Below, piece by piece: positions 16,322 to 24,594 of a stretch of DNA of 33,844 nt. The first letter of the stretch is position 1. The number at the start of each line of letters is the position of its first letter. Under the pieces are notes generated by a model that made no database searches, was not told the DNA's origin, and saw only the letters and a program-made list of their open reading frames with translations. Position numbers and translations under genes: made by a program. Origin of the DNA: Planctomycetales bacterium (GTDB lineage Bacteria; Planctomycetota; Planctomycetia; Planctomycetales; Planctomycetaceae); NCBI GenBank assembly GCA_016235885.1, contig JACRIH010000041.1, positions 1 through 33,844 of the forward strand, read 5' to 3'.

Positions 16322-17938
16322 TCAACTGTCGCGAAGCATCTCGACCGCCGCGTTGCGGCCGCAGGCTCCCATCACTCCGCCGCCGGGATGCGCGGCGCTG
16401 CCGCAGAGATACAGGCCCGCGATCGGCGTGCGATAGTCGCTCCAACCGGCGACCGGTCGCAGGCTGAACAGTTGGTGGAGCGGCATGGCTCCCTGAAAAA
16501 TGTTGCCGCCCGTCAGACTGAATGTCCGTTCGATGTCCACCGGCGACAGCACTTGCCGATGCAGGATCGAACCGGGAACATTCGGCGCATACCGTGCGAT
16601 CTCGGCGATGCATCGGTCGGCAAATGCGTCCTTCACACCGGGATCATCCCAACTTCCCTCGGCGAGCTTGTACGGTGCGTACTGGACAAACAACGACAGG
16701 ATGTGGTGCCCCGGCGGAGCCAGCGTGTGATCGACCGACGTGGGGATCGTCATCTCGACAATCGGCCGCTGTGACGGGTGACCATACTTCGCGTCGTCGT
16801 ACGCGCGCTCCAGGTAATCGAGCGAGCACCCGATGTGAATCGTCCCTCGATGCTGCGGGCCGGGTTCGCGATTCCCCGGCAGGCAGGTGAAGTCGGGCAG
16901 TTCGCTCACGGCAAGATTGATCTTCGCGCTGGCGCTCGAATAGTCGATGCGCGACACCGCCGCGCGAAACGCATCCGGCAGGTGCTGCGGTTCGACGAGC
17001 CGCTCGAATGTGACGTGCGCGTCGGCATTCGACGCGACACAGTGCGAACGGATTTCCTCTCCGGACGCCAATCGCACACCCGCCGCGCGGCCGTTCTCCA
17101 CGAGAATCCGATCGACGGCCGCGTCGCAACGAATGTCCACGCCGAACGACTCAGCCGACCGGGCCATCGCCTGCGTGAGCGCTCCCATGCCTCCCTGCAC
17201 GTAGCCCCACACGCCGCGCGCCCCGCCGGCCATCCCCATCACGTGATGCAGCAGCACGTACGCCGTCCCTGGTGCGGAGATCGGTTGGAACATGCCGATC
17301 ACCGCGTCGGTCGCGAGCGTGGCTTTCAACGTGTCCGATTCGAACCAGCGATCGAGGATCGGCCGCGCCGCGCCGGTCAGAATCTCCATCGCTTCGGGGA
17401 TGTCCGGCCCGAGCCGTTTGAGCGCGGACCACAACGACAGGCCTTGTCGCGCGTCGCGGAACCGCTTTCCCAGCCCGATCCGCCGCCAAGTCTTCGGCAG
17501 CGGCAACAGGTCCGGCGGAGTCGCCGACAACACGGGTTCCAGACACTCGGCGATCCGTTCGAGCAGCGACTCATAGCGTGGAAACGCTTCGGCATCGCGC
17601 GCAGAGAACTTGGCGATTTCGCGCCGGTTCGCTTCGCGATCCGGACCGAGCAGCAGAGACCGGCCGTCTTCGAGCGGCGTAAACGACGACGGGTTGCGTG
17701 CGAGCACGCGATAGCCAAATTCGCTCAGCCGCAGATCGCGTTCAATTTCCGGAAGCAGCAGGCTGACGACGTACGACGCCGTGGAAACTTTGTACCCCGG
17801 CCACGGTTCCTCGGTGACACACGCTCCACCGACGACCGGCCGCCGTTCGAGAACCAGAACCTTCCAAGCCGCCCGTGCGAGGTACGCCGCCGTCACCAGA
17901 CCGTTGTGCCCACCACCCACGATGATACAGTCGTACAT
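16322..17938 (-). CDS. FAD-dependent oxidoreductase, PYROXD2/CrtI (phytoene desaturase-like) family
   Basis: 538 residues from the ATG at 17936-17938, which starts four residues before the dinucleotide-binding motif and has a GGAGA eight bases upstream; the longer frame to 18016 is unlikely. The N-terminal Rossmann motif is IIVGGGHNGLVTAAYLA with a VLERR acidic end. The C-terminal FAD motif is GLYLCGSAAHPGGGVMGACG near 510-530. The middle has the family GGMGALTQAMA segment. Relatives desaturate or oxidise carotenoid-like or other hydrophobic substrates; the PYROXD2 branch has no settled reaction. It lies 74 bases downstream of a secreted Gfo/Idh/MocA gene on the same strand. Confidence 0.9.
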   Translation of the reverse strand: MYDCIIVGGGHNGLVTAAYLARAAWKVLVLERRPVVGGACVTEEPWPGYKVSTASYVVSLLLPEIERDLRLSEFGYRVLARNPSSFTPLEDGRSLLLGPDREANRREIAKFSARDAEAFPRYESLLERIAECLEPVLSATPPDLLPLPKTWRRIGLGKRFRDARQGLSLWSALKRLGPDIPEAMEILTGAARPILDRWFESDTLKATLATDAVIGMFQPISAPGTAYVLLHHVMGMAGGARGVWGYVQGGMGALTQAMARSAESFGVDIRCDAAVDRILVENGRAAGVRLASGEEIRSHCVASNADAHVTFERLVEPQHLPDAFRAAVSRIDYSSASAKINLAVSELPDFTCLPGNREPGPQHRGTIHIGCSLDYLERAYDDAKYGHPSQRPIVEMTIPTSVDHTLAPPGHHILSLFVQYAPYKLAEGSWDDPGVKDAFADRCIAEIARYAPNVPGSILHRQVLSPVDIERTFSLTGGNIFQGAMPLHQLFSLRPVAGWSDYRTPIAGLYLCGSAAHPGGGVMGACGRNAAVEMLRDS

Positions 17939-18012
17939 CCATGCTCTCCGTGGGTCAGGCTTTCCAGCCGGACCGCGCTGCTGGTGAATCTGCCACGCAC
18001 TCCAACGTGATC

Positions 18013-19407
18013 TCAAATCGTCGATGGCAGCGAGTATTCACTACTGGACGATTGTAATGCGTTTGGAAACGACAAGCTGTGTCTGGCGTGGTACGCCAGG
18101 TTTCCGAGATGGCACAGACCGCTCGAAATGTGCCCCGTTTCCAAATCGGCGACAGGAGTCGATCGCGATTTCACGCAGTCGATGAAGTTGCGGAGATGCG
18201 GTTCGAGAAACGAACTGGGGCCGGACGTGAGTTGACTCTGGTCGCCTTTCATCCCGTACACCTTCCAACCGCCGCGGTCGACAATGAGCGTGCCCCGCTC
18301 GCCGTAGAACGCCACGGCCGCGCTCCGCCCTTCCTGACCGTGAGGGCTCCACTGTCGATGCTCCCACGTGATCACTCTCGGAGAAGGTGGTGGGTCGTCC
18401 GACGAATGAGGCTGGCGTTGATTCCATTGTCCCGACGCGATCGTGGCGCTCCCGGTTGGCTCGACGGGAGTCGCGCCTTCCCGCGACGAAAATTCATAAT
18501 GCGCGAACAGGGTGTCAGGAGTTTGCTGGTCGTCTTTGAAATGCATTTTGCCGCCGGAGGAATTCACGAACACGGGCCAATCGACGTCCAGTCCCCAGCG
18601 GGCGACGTCGAGCAGATGGACGCCCCAATTTCCGAGTTCGCCGCTGCCGTAGTCCCAAAACCATTGCCAGTGGTGATGGAAGCGGTTCGAGTTGAATTCT
18701 CGCGGTGGAGATGCGCCGAGCCAAGCGCGGTAGTCCACACCAGCCGGGACTGGCGAGTCTGACTTGTGACCGATCGACTTGCGCTGGTGAACCGTCCACG
18801 CCTTGGCGAGATGCACGGCTCCCAGTTTGCCGCTCCGGACGAATTCGATGGCGGTTCGAAAATGAGAACCACTGCGTTGCGCCAATCCTGTCTGCACGAC
18901 ACGGGCATGACGTCGCGCCGCGGCCAGCATCTCGGCCCCTTCGGCCAGTGTGTGCGACACGGGTGTCTCGACGTACACGTCCTTGCCCGCTTCGCACGCG
19001 GCGATCGTCATGGCGGCGTGCCAGTGATCGGGTGTGGCGATCACCAGCGCATCGAGCGACGGATCATCGAGCAGCCGCCGGAAATCCCGTTCGATCCGGG
19101 GCGGCCGCCCCGAGGCTTCCTCCACGACTTTGCCCGCCGCCGCGAACTGGTTTTCATCCACGTCACAGATCGCCACAACTTCAGCATCCGGCAGCGCGGC
19201 CAAATGCGCCGCGAGCGTCTTCCCCTGATTGCGCACTCCCACCACCGCCACCCGCACGCGCTCTGATGCGGATGCCTGCGTCAACCCGACCCCACCAACA
19301 AATCCCACCATGCCGGCAGCTACTCCCGCCGCATTCGCCGCGCTGGAGCCAAGGAACTCCCGGCGGTTGATGGGGACGTCGGCAGTTGACGGTTGTGAAG
19401 CGAACAT
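18013..19407 (-). CDS. Gfo/Idh/MocA family oxidoreductase, Tat-exported
   Basis: 464 residues. Twin-arginine leader (INRREFLGSSAANAAG, about 13-28) and hydrophobic stretch to about 45. The Rossmann fold starts at VRVAVVGVRNQGKTLA, followed by AICDVDENQ, ALVIATPDHWHA, the ETPVSHTLAEG segment in place of the family's EKP motif, and a C-terminal domain with HWQWFWDYGSGELGNWGVH. The EKP lysine, usually catalytic, is replaced by Thr here (ETP), so typical NAD(P)-dependent dehydrogenase activity is doubtful. Secreted members are abundant in planctomycetes and probably process sugars outside the cytoplasm. No strong Shine-Dalgarno sequence precedes the ATG at 19405-19407. Confidence 0.92.
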   Translation of the reverse strand: MFASQPSTADVPINRREFLGSSAANAAGVAAGMVGFVGGVGLTQASASERVRVAVVGVRNQGKTLAAHLAALPDAEVVAICDVDENQFAAAGKVVEEASGRPPRIERDFRRLLDDPSLDALVIATPDHWHAAMTIAACEAGKDVYVETPVSHTLAEGAEMLAAARRHARVVQTGLAQRSGSHFRTAIEFVRSGKLGAVHLAKAWTVHQRKSIGHKSDSPVPAGVDYRAWLGASPPREFNSNRFHHHWQWFWDYGSGELGNWGVHLLDVARWGLDVDWPVFVNSSGGKMHFKDDQQTPDTLFAHYEFSSREGATPVEPTGSATIASGQWNQRQPHSSDDPPPSPRVITWEHRQWSPHGQEGRSAAVAFYGERGTLIVDRGGWKVYGMKGDQSQLTSGPSSFLEPHLRNFIDCVKSRSTPVADLETGHISSGLCHLGNLAYHARHSLSFPNALQSSSSEYSLPSTI

Positions 19408-19700
19408 GGGAGCAGTCAGACGTCAGTGGTTCGCAGCTTGAAGATCCAGCACGCTGGCACGTTTCTCAGGGAAGCAGCTTACCCAACTCCCGTGTGACTC
19501 GGCAACTGCCGATCGAGGGCAATATTGGTTGCGAACGAGACGATGCGTTCATCGGGCTGATGGATCAACACTGGTGACGGAGTGGCGATCGTCATGAAAG
19601 CATGGCGGTGAAGTGGCATGTCTGGCTCACGGGGCGGTATGCTGGCACCAAGACAATTCACGGAAGCACCCCAAACAGTGCAGGGAAGACGGCAGATCGA
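19408..19700. other. Divergent intergenic region between Gfo/Idh and HAD genes
   Basis: 293 bases without a gene. A chance open frame spans part of it. It should contain both promoters, but no convincing -35/-10 pair or repeat was recognised. Confidence 0.4.
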
Positions 19701-20402
19701 ATGAACCAACCGAGCGAACCAATTCAAATTCAAGCCGTCGTGTTTGACCTCGACGGGTTGATGTTCAACACGGAAGAAATCTTCAACGAAGTCGGCGACC
19801 AGTTGCTGATTCGACGCGGCAAGGAAATGACGCCGGAACTGCGGACGCAGATGATGGGTCGCCGTGGACCAGAGTCGTTCGCCGTAATGGTCGATTGGCA
19901 CGGGCTGCGGGAGACGGTCGAAGAACTGCTCGTCGAGTCCGAGATCCTGTTTCGGCAACTGGCAGTCGGCCGGCTGGCTCCCATGCCCGGATTGCACACG
20001 CTGCTGGATGCGATCGAATCGCGGAAGCTGAAGAAGGGGGTCGCCACATCGTCGCCGCGCCGCTACTTCCACGAGGTCATCGGGCCGTTTCAGTTGCTGC
20101 ACCGGTTCGACGTCACGCTCACGGCGGAAGACGTCACGCACGGCAAGCCGCATCCGGAAATCTACCTGACTGCCGCCGAGCGGCTGGGCGTGCAACCGTG
20201 CGAGATGCTGGTCCTCGAAGACAGCCACACAGGTTCGCTCGCCGCCGCCCGAGCCAACGCCGTCGCCGTGGCCATTCCCCACCAGCACAGCAGCTACCAG
20301 GACTTCGACCACGTCCATTTCGTCGCCGAGCGGCTGGATGACCCGCGGATTTTGGAATTGCTCCTCCCCTCGCTCCCGCAGGGGGAGAGGGGCCGGGGGT
20401 GA
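19701..20402 (+). CDS. HAD-superfamily phosphatase (beta-phosphoglucomutase-like)
   Basis: 233 residues from the ATG at 19701; an upstream frame from 19602 is not supported. Motif I is VVFDLDGLMFNTEE with the nucleophile and acid/base Asp pair, followed by a helical cap, ATSSPRR (motif II Thr/Ser region), a GKPHPEIYL lysine (motif III) and MLVLEDSHTGSLAA (motif IV). The set matches HAD subfamily IA phosphatases, which act on small phosphorylated sugars; the substrate cannot be read off. The last 12 residues (LPSLPQGERGRG) and the TGA come from a dispersed hairpin element, so the native C-terminus has probably been replaced. It is 24 bases before the radical SAM gene, in the same direction. 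Confidence 0.9.
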   Translation: MNQPSEPIQIQAVVFDLDGLMFNTEEIFNEVGDQLLIRRGKEMTPELRTQMMGRRGPESFAVMVDWHGLRETVEELLVESEILFRQLAVGRLAPMPGLHTLLDAIESRKLKKGVATSSPRRYFHEVIGPFQLLHRFDVTLTAEDVTHGKPHPEIYLTAAERLGVQPCEMLVLEDSHTGSLAAARANAVAVAIPHQHSSYQDFDHVHFVAERLDDPRILELLLPSLPQGERGRG

Positions 20403-20406
20403 GGGG
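20366..20406. repeat. Pyrimidine-rich hairpin at the 3' end of the HAD gene
   Basis: An imperfect CCCCTCGCTCCC...GGGGGAGAGGGG hairpin followed by the family's CCGGGGGTGAGGGG tail. The TGA in that tail is the HAD stop codon. Reverse orientation relative to the copies at 25467, 27059 and 33464. Confidence 0.75.
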
Positions 20407-20426
20407 CGAATGTCTCCGAGGCAGCC

Positions 20427-21512
20427 ATGTCGAAGCAGTCATCAAGCACTCCCACCGGTCGCGGATCACCACTCGCTCCACCAAACCGGTTCGAGTCGGT
20501 CCACCGTGAAGTCGACTTCGACCAGCTTGAGCCGGGCGACGAGTTGCTCGACGACGCGAGAAAGATCGCGACCGAGTTTCTGCCGGACAACGCGCAGAGC
20601 ATCGTCAGCGAAAACGACAGCCCGGACCTTCCGTTTCGGTACAGCCTGAACCCGTACCGCGGTTGCGAGCACGGCTGCTCGTACTGCTACGCGCGGCCGT
20701 ACCACGAGTACCTCGGCCTGAACGCCGGCCTCGACTTCGAAACAAAAATCTTCGTGAAGGAACGTGCTCCCGAACTCTTCCGCGACTGGCTCGCGAAGTT
20801 CAAAGGAGAGCCATCGGCCGTCTCACTCTCCGGCGTCACCGATTGTTATCAGCCAGCCGAACGCCGGTTTCGGCTGACGCGCGGCTGCCTCGAAGTCGCG
20901 CTCGCGGCTCGCTACCCGCTGCGGATCATCACGAAGAATGCGCTGATCCTGCGAGATCTGGACGTGCTGCGCGAAATGGCTGCGCGGCGATTGGTCAACG
21001 TGGCGATCAGCATCACCACGCTCGACCCGGAACTCGTCCGCACAATGGAACCGCGCACGAGTTGCCCCGAAGCCCGCCTGCGAGCCATCCGCGAACTGTC
21101 AGCCGCCGGCGTCCCGACTCTCGCGATGGTCGCCCCCATCATCCCCGGCCTCAACGACAGCGACCTCCCGTCCGTTCTGAAAGCCGCCGCCAGCGCGGGG
21201 GCTTTCGGCGCGAGCTACACCATGCTGCGGTTGCCGCTCAGCGTGAAACCGGTGTTCCTCGACTGGCTGGAACGCACGCAGCCGACGAAACGCGACAAAA
21301 TCGAAGCCCACATCCGCTCGACGCGCGACGGCGAATTGACTTCGTCCCAGTTCGGCCAGCGCATGCGCGGGACAGGCGTGCTGGCCGACCAGATCCAGCG
21401 GACGTTCCATGTGTTCGCCAAGAAGTACGGCCTCAACCGCTGCCTCCCAGCGCTTGATGGCTCGCAGTTCGTGCCGCCGCCGGACCGAAGCGGGCAGTTG
21501 CGGCTGTTCTGA
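20427..21512 (+). CDS. PA0069-family radical SAM protein
   Basis: 361 residues. The iron-sulfur motif CEHGCSYC (C80, C84, C87) fits the CxxxCxxC pattern of radical SAM enzymes, preceded by SLNPYRGC as in the PA0069/spore photoproduct lyase-related branch. Downstream, LSGVTDCYQPAER, ITKNALILRDLD and the SITTLDPELVRTMEPR segment correspond to the barrel strands of that family. It has no obvious transmembrane region. The family's reaction is not known; DNA-lesion repair has been suggested by its relation to SplB, but this is not evident from the sequence. Converges with the DSP-like gene, whose stop is 7 bases away. Confidence 0.93.
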   Translation: MSKQSSSTPTGRGSPLAPPNRFESVHREVDFDQLEPGDELLDDARKIATEFLPDNAQSIVSENDSPDLPFRYSLNPYRGCEHGCSYCYARPYHEYLGLNAGLDFETKIFVKERAPELFRDWLAKFKGEPSAVSLSGVTDCYQPAERRFRLTRGCLEVALAARYPLRIITKNALILRDLDVLREMAARRLVNVAISITTLDPELVRTMEPRTSCPEARLRAIRELSAAGVPTLAMVAPIIPGLNDSDLPSVLKAAASAGAFGASYTMLRLPLSVKPVFLDWLERTQPTKRDKIEAHIRSTRDGELTSSQFGQRMRGTGVLADQIQRTFHVFAKKYGLNRCLPALDGSQFVPPPDRSGQLRLF

Positions 21513-21519
21513 ATCGTCG

Positions 21520-21933
21520 TCAGCGCATCGACGCCAGCAACTCACGCCACAGGGCAGGCGACACGTCACTCGGTCCAGATCCAACACAGCGAGCCAACGA
21601 TTCAGCGGGTGACTGGCCCGTCACGCGAGACAACGCCAGGGCGACCACACTCGGTGATCGACTCATTCCACTCTGGCAACAGACGAACGTCGGGACGTTG
21701 CCGTTCACCAGTCGCTCGACCACCTCCACCGCCAGTCGCATCAACCATATCGGATTGCCGCCACCATCGGCGAGCGGCAGTCGAACGTGGATGAGGTTCC
21801 GGGGAAGTGCGAGCGGTGGTTCCGCATCGGCAAGATCGACGATCGCCTCCACCCCCAACGCCAGAACACCGGACAGATCGGACATTTCGCCACGACCACC
21901 GAGCCACAATGAGAAGGGTTCGACACAGCGCAT
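21520..21933 (-). CDS. Dual-specificity-phosphatase-like protein
   Basis: 137 residues, start with GGGAGG seven bases upstream. The P-loop CCQSGMSRSP near 84-93 fits the Cx5R cysteine-phosphatase signature, although the usual His before the catalytic Cys is Cys here. A general-acid Asp candidate lies in LPLADGGGNP about 30 residues earlier, matching the D-loop position in DSPs. The small size is typical of compact DSP domains. It follows the MOSC gene by 44 bases and is probably cotranscribed. Confidence 0.8.
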   Translation of the reverse strand: MRCVEPFSLWLGGRGEMSDLSGVLALGVEAIVDLADAEPPLALPRNLIHVRLPLADGGGNPIWLMRLAVEVVERLVNGNVPTFVCCQSGMSRSPSVVALALSRVTGQSPAESLARCVGSGPSDVSPALWRELLASMR

Positions 21934-21977
21934 TCACAATCCTCCCAGCGACTCACCGGTTGACAACGGATTCACTC

Positions 21978-22760
21978 TTACACGACGAGCCGATCGTCCA
22001 CCGACAGCGTACCGCCCTGACTGCCCGACTTGGTGTTCACTGTCAGCCGGTAGAAATGGTCAAAACGCGACCGCTCGGCCCACACCGGCAGCGTCGATTC
22101 GCGTTGCGTGGCGAACTGCTTCTGAAATTCAGCAGAGACGCCGCCAGTGTGTGAATCGCGAGTGGGGACGACGCAGCGTTGACATGGGTTTGTTCCGAAG
22201 AACTCGATGTCGCCGACCCGAAACCGTAGGGGTTCGCCCTCGCGACCGTACAGCCGGTCTTCCCAGAATGCTTCGACACCATCGATTTCGAGGTTGGCGC
22301 GGAATCGTCGCCGGGCTTCGTCCACGCTCAGTCCGGGAAACCACGCACCCACGGCGGCCAGTGTCGCCGTGCTGACGATCGTCGGTCCCGGCGAGTCGAG
22401 GTCGTCTGGGAAACCGACTTCGCGGTTCTCCACCAGCCGCACCGCAACATCCAGTCGCTCGCTCAGCCAGCGTTCGAGACTCGCGCGGTCTTCGGCCAAA
22501 TGAAACGAAACCGTGTCGCCGCCGAACGACAGATCGACTCGCTCGTGCTCCAAATCAAACTGCGAACGAATCCGCTGCAAGAGCGGCGAACGCTTGCCAT
22601 TCACGAACCGATCGTCCGCGTCCACCAACGCCCACCGCCGGTCGTTCCGCAACGCGCCACTCGGCAACACGTCGGCCGAGGCCACTTCGACCGCGTCGAA
22701 TGACTTGATCGGGTGGATCAGAATGCGAGCCAGGCGAGGAACAGAAGAGTGAGTAGCCAC
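21978..22760 (-). CDS. MOSC domain protein with MOSC N-terminal barrel
   Basis: 260 residues if it starts at the GTG at 22758-22760; the frame is open to 22805 but the added residues come from a dispersed repeat. N-terminal beta-barrel: ARILIHPIKSFDAVEV and RRWALVDADDRFVNGKR. C-terminal MOSC domain: a GDIEFFGTNPCQRC segment with the family's conserved Cys, then VVPTRDSHTG. Such proteins bind molybdenum cofactor and include mARC-type N-hydroxylated-substrate reductases (the Cys as Mo ligand); whether this one is an enzyme cannot be decided. The start has no Shine-Dalgarno sequence, so it may rely on coupling or on the repeat. Between the DUF1501 and DSP-like genes on the same strand. Confidence 0.85.
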   Translation of the reverse strand: MATHSSVPRLARILIHPIKSFDAVEVASADVLPSGALRNDRRWALVDADDRFVNGKRSPLLQRIRSQFDLEHERVDLSFGGDTVSFHLAEDRASLERWLSERLDVAVRLVENREVGFPDDLDSPGPTIVSTATLAAVGAWFPGLSVDEARRRFRANLEIDGVEAFWEDRLYGREGEPLRFRVGDIEFFGTNPCQRCVVPTRDSHTGGVSAEFQKQFATQRESTLPVWAERSRFDHFYRLTVNTKSGSQGGTLSVDDRLVV

Positions 22761-22866
22761 GGATCGAACACCGATGAAACACGGATACGAAGAAAAAATC
22801 GCCACGCGGGGGTTGTGATCGGCGGGGGATCTTATCCGTGTTTCATCCGTGTTTCATCCGTGGCTA
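22754..22866. repeat. Inverted TAGCCACGGAT repeat pair at the MOSC 5' end
   Basis: Arms at 22754-22787 and 22833-22866 match as reverse complements at 31 of 34 positions. The unit is TAGCCACGGAT followed by GAAACACGGAT-like copies; the left arm has a GTAGCC foot. The element overlaps the candidate MOSC start and occupies the DUF1501-MOSC gap. Confidence 0.8.
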
Positions 22867-22880
22867 ACCTCGTCGCGGTG

Positions 22881-24443
22881 TCACGCCAGCAACTCCGGCA
22901 CCACGCGGCCGTGGACGTCGGTCAGGCGGAAGTCGCGGCCCTGGTATTTGAATGTCAGTCGCTCGTGGTCGATCCCCAAAAGATGCAGGATTGTCGCGTT
23001 GAGATCATGCACGTGGACCGGGGTTTCGACGATGTTGTACCCCAGGTCATCCGTGCGACCGACGGTGACACCTGCTCGTGTGCCGCCGCCGGCCAGCCAC
23101 ATGGTGAACGCGTCCTTCTGATGGTCGCGGCCCGCCTTGGTCGAAGCGCCGTCGCCGCTGTCGGTCTGTTGCATCGGCGTGCGTCCAAATTCGCCGCCCC
23201 ACACGACGAGCGTTTCGTCCAGCAGGCCGCGCTGCTTGAGGTCGCGGATCAGCGCGGCGATCGGGCGGTCCACCTGCCGGCACTTGTTCGGCAGTCCGGT
23301 CGCGATGTTCGAATGGTGATCCCACCCCTCATCGTAAAGCTGCACGATCCGTACGCCGCGCTCGACCAGTCGCCGAGCCAGAAGGCAATTGTTGGCGAAT
23401 GACGCCTGCCCCGGCGCGGCTCCGTACATTTCGAGAGTCGGCCGCGTCTCGTGCGACAGGTCCATCAGGTCCGGCACGGCCGTCTGCATGCGAAACGCCA
23501 TTTCGTACTGCTCGATCCGAGTGGCGATTTCCGGATCGCCCACGTCGGCGAGTTGCTCGCGGTTGAGCGCCCCCAGCGTGTTGAGCACGCGCCGCCGATC
23601 ATCTCGCGACTGGCCGGGCGGGTTGTTGAGGAACAGTACCGGATCGCCACTCGACCGGAATTGCACGCCTTGGTGAACGCTCGGTAGGAACCCGGCCGAC
23701 CAGAGCGAAGTCCCCGCACCGGGCGTCAGGCCGGTCACCATCACCACGAACGCAGGCAGATCGCTCGCCTCCGAGCCGAGGCCATACGTCAGCCAGGCCC
23801 CCAAACCCGGACGCCCCAGCCGGCCGAAGCCGGTCTGCAGGCAGAGCTGCGCCGGGCCGTGATTGAATTCATCCGTCCGCACCGTCTTGATGAACGCGAG
23901 GTTGTCCGCGACGCCGGCCAGATGCGGCAGCAGTTCGGACAATTCGTGACCGCTCGCTCCCTGTCGCGAGAACTTGAACGGCGACCCCATCAACTTCGGG
24001 TGCCCGCGCAAAAATGCGAACCGTTTCCCCTCGATGAATTCTGGCGGACACGGTTCCCCATGATGCTTCGTCAGCGTCGGTTTGTGCTCAAACAAGTCGA
24101 GTTGCGACGGTGCGCCGACCATGTGCAGATAGATGACATGCTTCGCCCGCGGCGCGTGATGCGACGGTCGGGCCGCAGAAGGGTCGGTGGCGAACGGTTT
24201 CGCCGCAGCGAGTGATGTGGTCGAGCGCTCGGCAGCCGACGTACGTTCGGCGAGCAATTCCGACAAGGCGAACGCACCTAGGCCAAGACCGGACCGGCGG
24301 AGGAATTCGCGACGCGCGAAGTGTGACAAGTGGTCCCGAAGGGACCCAGTCGTACAGCCGTGGGCGTCAGCCCACGGACAATCGATTCCGTCAGCTCGAA
24401 GCCCCGCAGGGGCGACATTCGGCAGGGCTTTCAGGTTTCGCAT
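22881..24443 (-). CDS. DUF1501 family protein whose N-terminus is encoded by a repeat
   Basis: 520 residues from the ATG at 24441-24443, which has GGAG six bases upstream; longer forms to 24617 read through the whole repeat. The Tat-type motif [14 protein letters not shown] is at about 43-56, so the usual leader is preceded by about 40 residues encoded by a dispersed hairpin element (with the WADAHG peptide). The mature part has DUF1501 motifs: [51 protein letters not shown] and [12 protein letters not shown]. The N-terminal extension may impair export, or translation may begin elsewhere. It follows the large DUF1549/DUF1553 gene; the pair parallels the pair at 141-4039. Function unknown. Confidence 0.88.
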   Translation of the reverse strand: MRNLKALPNVAPAGLRADGIDCPWADAHGCTTGSLRDHLSHFARREFLRRSGLGLGAFALSELLAERTSAAERSTTSLAAAKPFATDPSAARPSHHAPRAKHVIYLHMVGAPSQLDLFEHKPTLTKHHGEPCPPEFIEGKRFAFLRGHPKLMGSPFKFSRQGASGHELSELLPHLAGVADNLAFIKTVRTDEFNHGPAQLCLQTGFGRLGRPGLGAWLTYGLGSEASDLPAFVVMVTGLTPGAGTSLWSAGFLPSVHQGVQFRSSGDPVLFLNNPPGQSRDDRRRVLNTLGALNREQLADVGDPEIATRIEQYEMAFRMQTAVPDLMDLSHETRPTLEMYGAAPGQASFANNCLLARRLVERGVRIVQLYDEGWDHHSNIATGLPNKCRQVDRPIAALIRDLKQRGLLDETLVVWGGEFGRTPMQQTDSGDGASTKAGRDHQKDAFTMWLAGGGTRAGVTVGRTDDLGYNIVETPVHVHDLNATILHLLGIDHERLTFKYQGRDFRLTDVHGRVVPELLA

Positions 24444-24554
24444 CGCACACTCCGAGACCATCATTCGACACGTCGCCCCTTCGGGGCTGGGATTCATCGG
24501 CCCATCTTCCCGTGGGCTGACGCCCACGGCTTTACGACCGCGCCACTTTGTGGC
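24333..24554. repeat. Six-hairpin composite element, copy A
   Basis: Six short hairpins in order on the plus strand: GTCCC/GGGAC (24333-24345), CCGTGGGC/GCCCACGG (24358-24377), GCCCC/GGGGC (24401-24413), GCCCC/GGGGC (24475-24487), CCGTGGGC/GCCCACGG (24510-24529) and GCCAC/GTGGC (24542-24554). Gaps are 12, 23, 61, 22 and 12 bases. It overlaps the DUF1501 N-terminus and is an inverted relative of copy B at 28006-28204. Confidence 0.9.
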
Positions 24555-24594
24555 GACGCCCCGCACGACGGGTCCGACTTGTGATCGTCCATCA

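Noticed and set aside
16778-18010. Open frame of 410 codons on the plus strand
   Set aside because: Antisense to the FAD oxidoreductase, which has clear family motifs; the Arg-rich product is a shadow.
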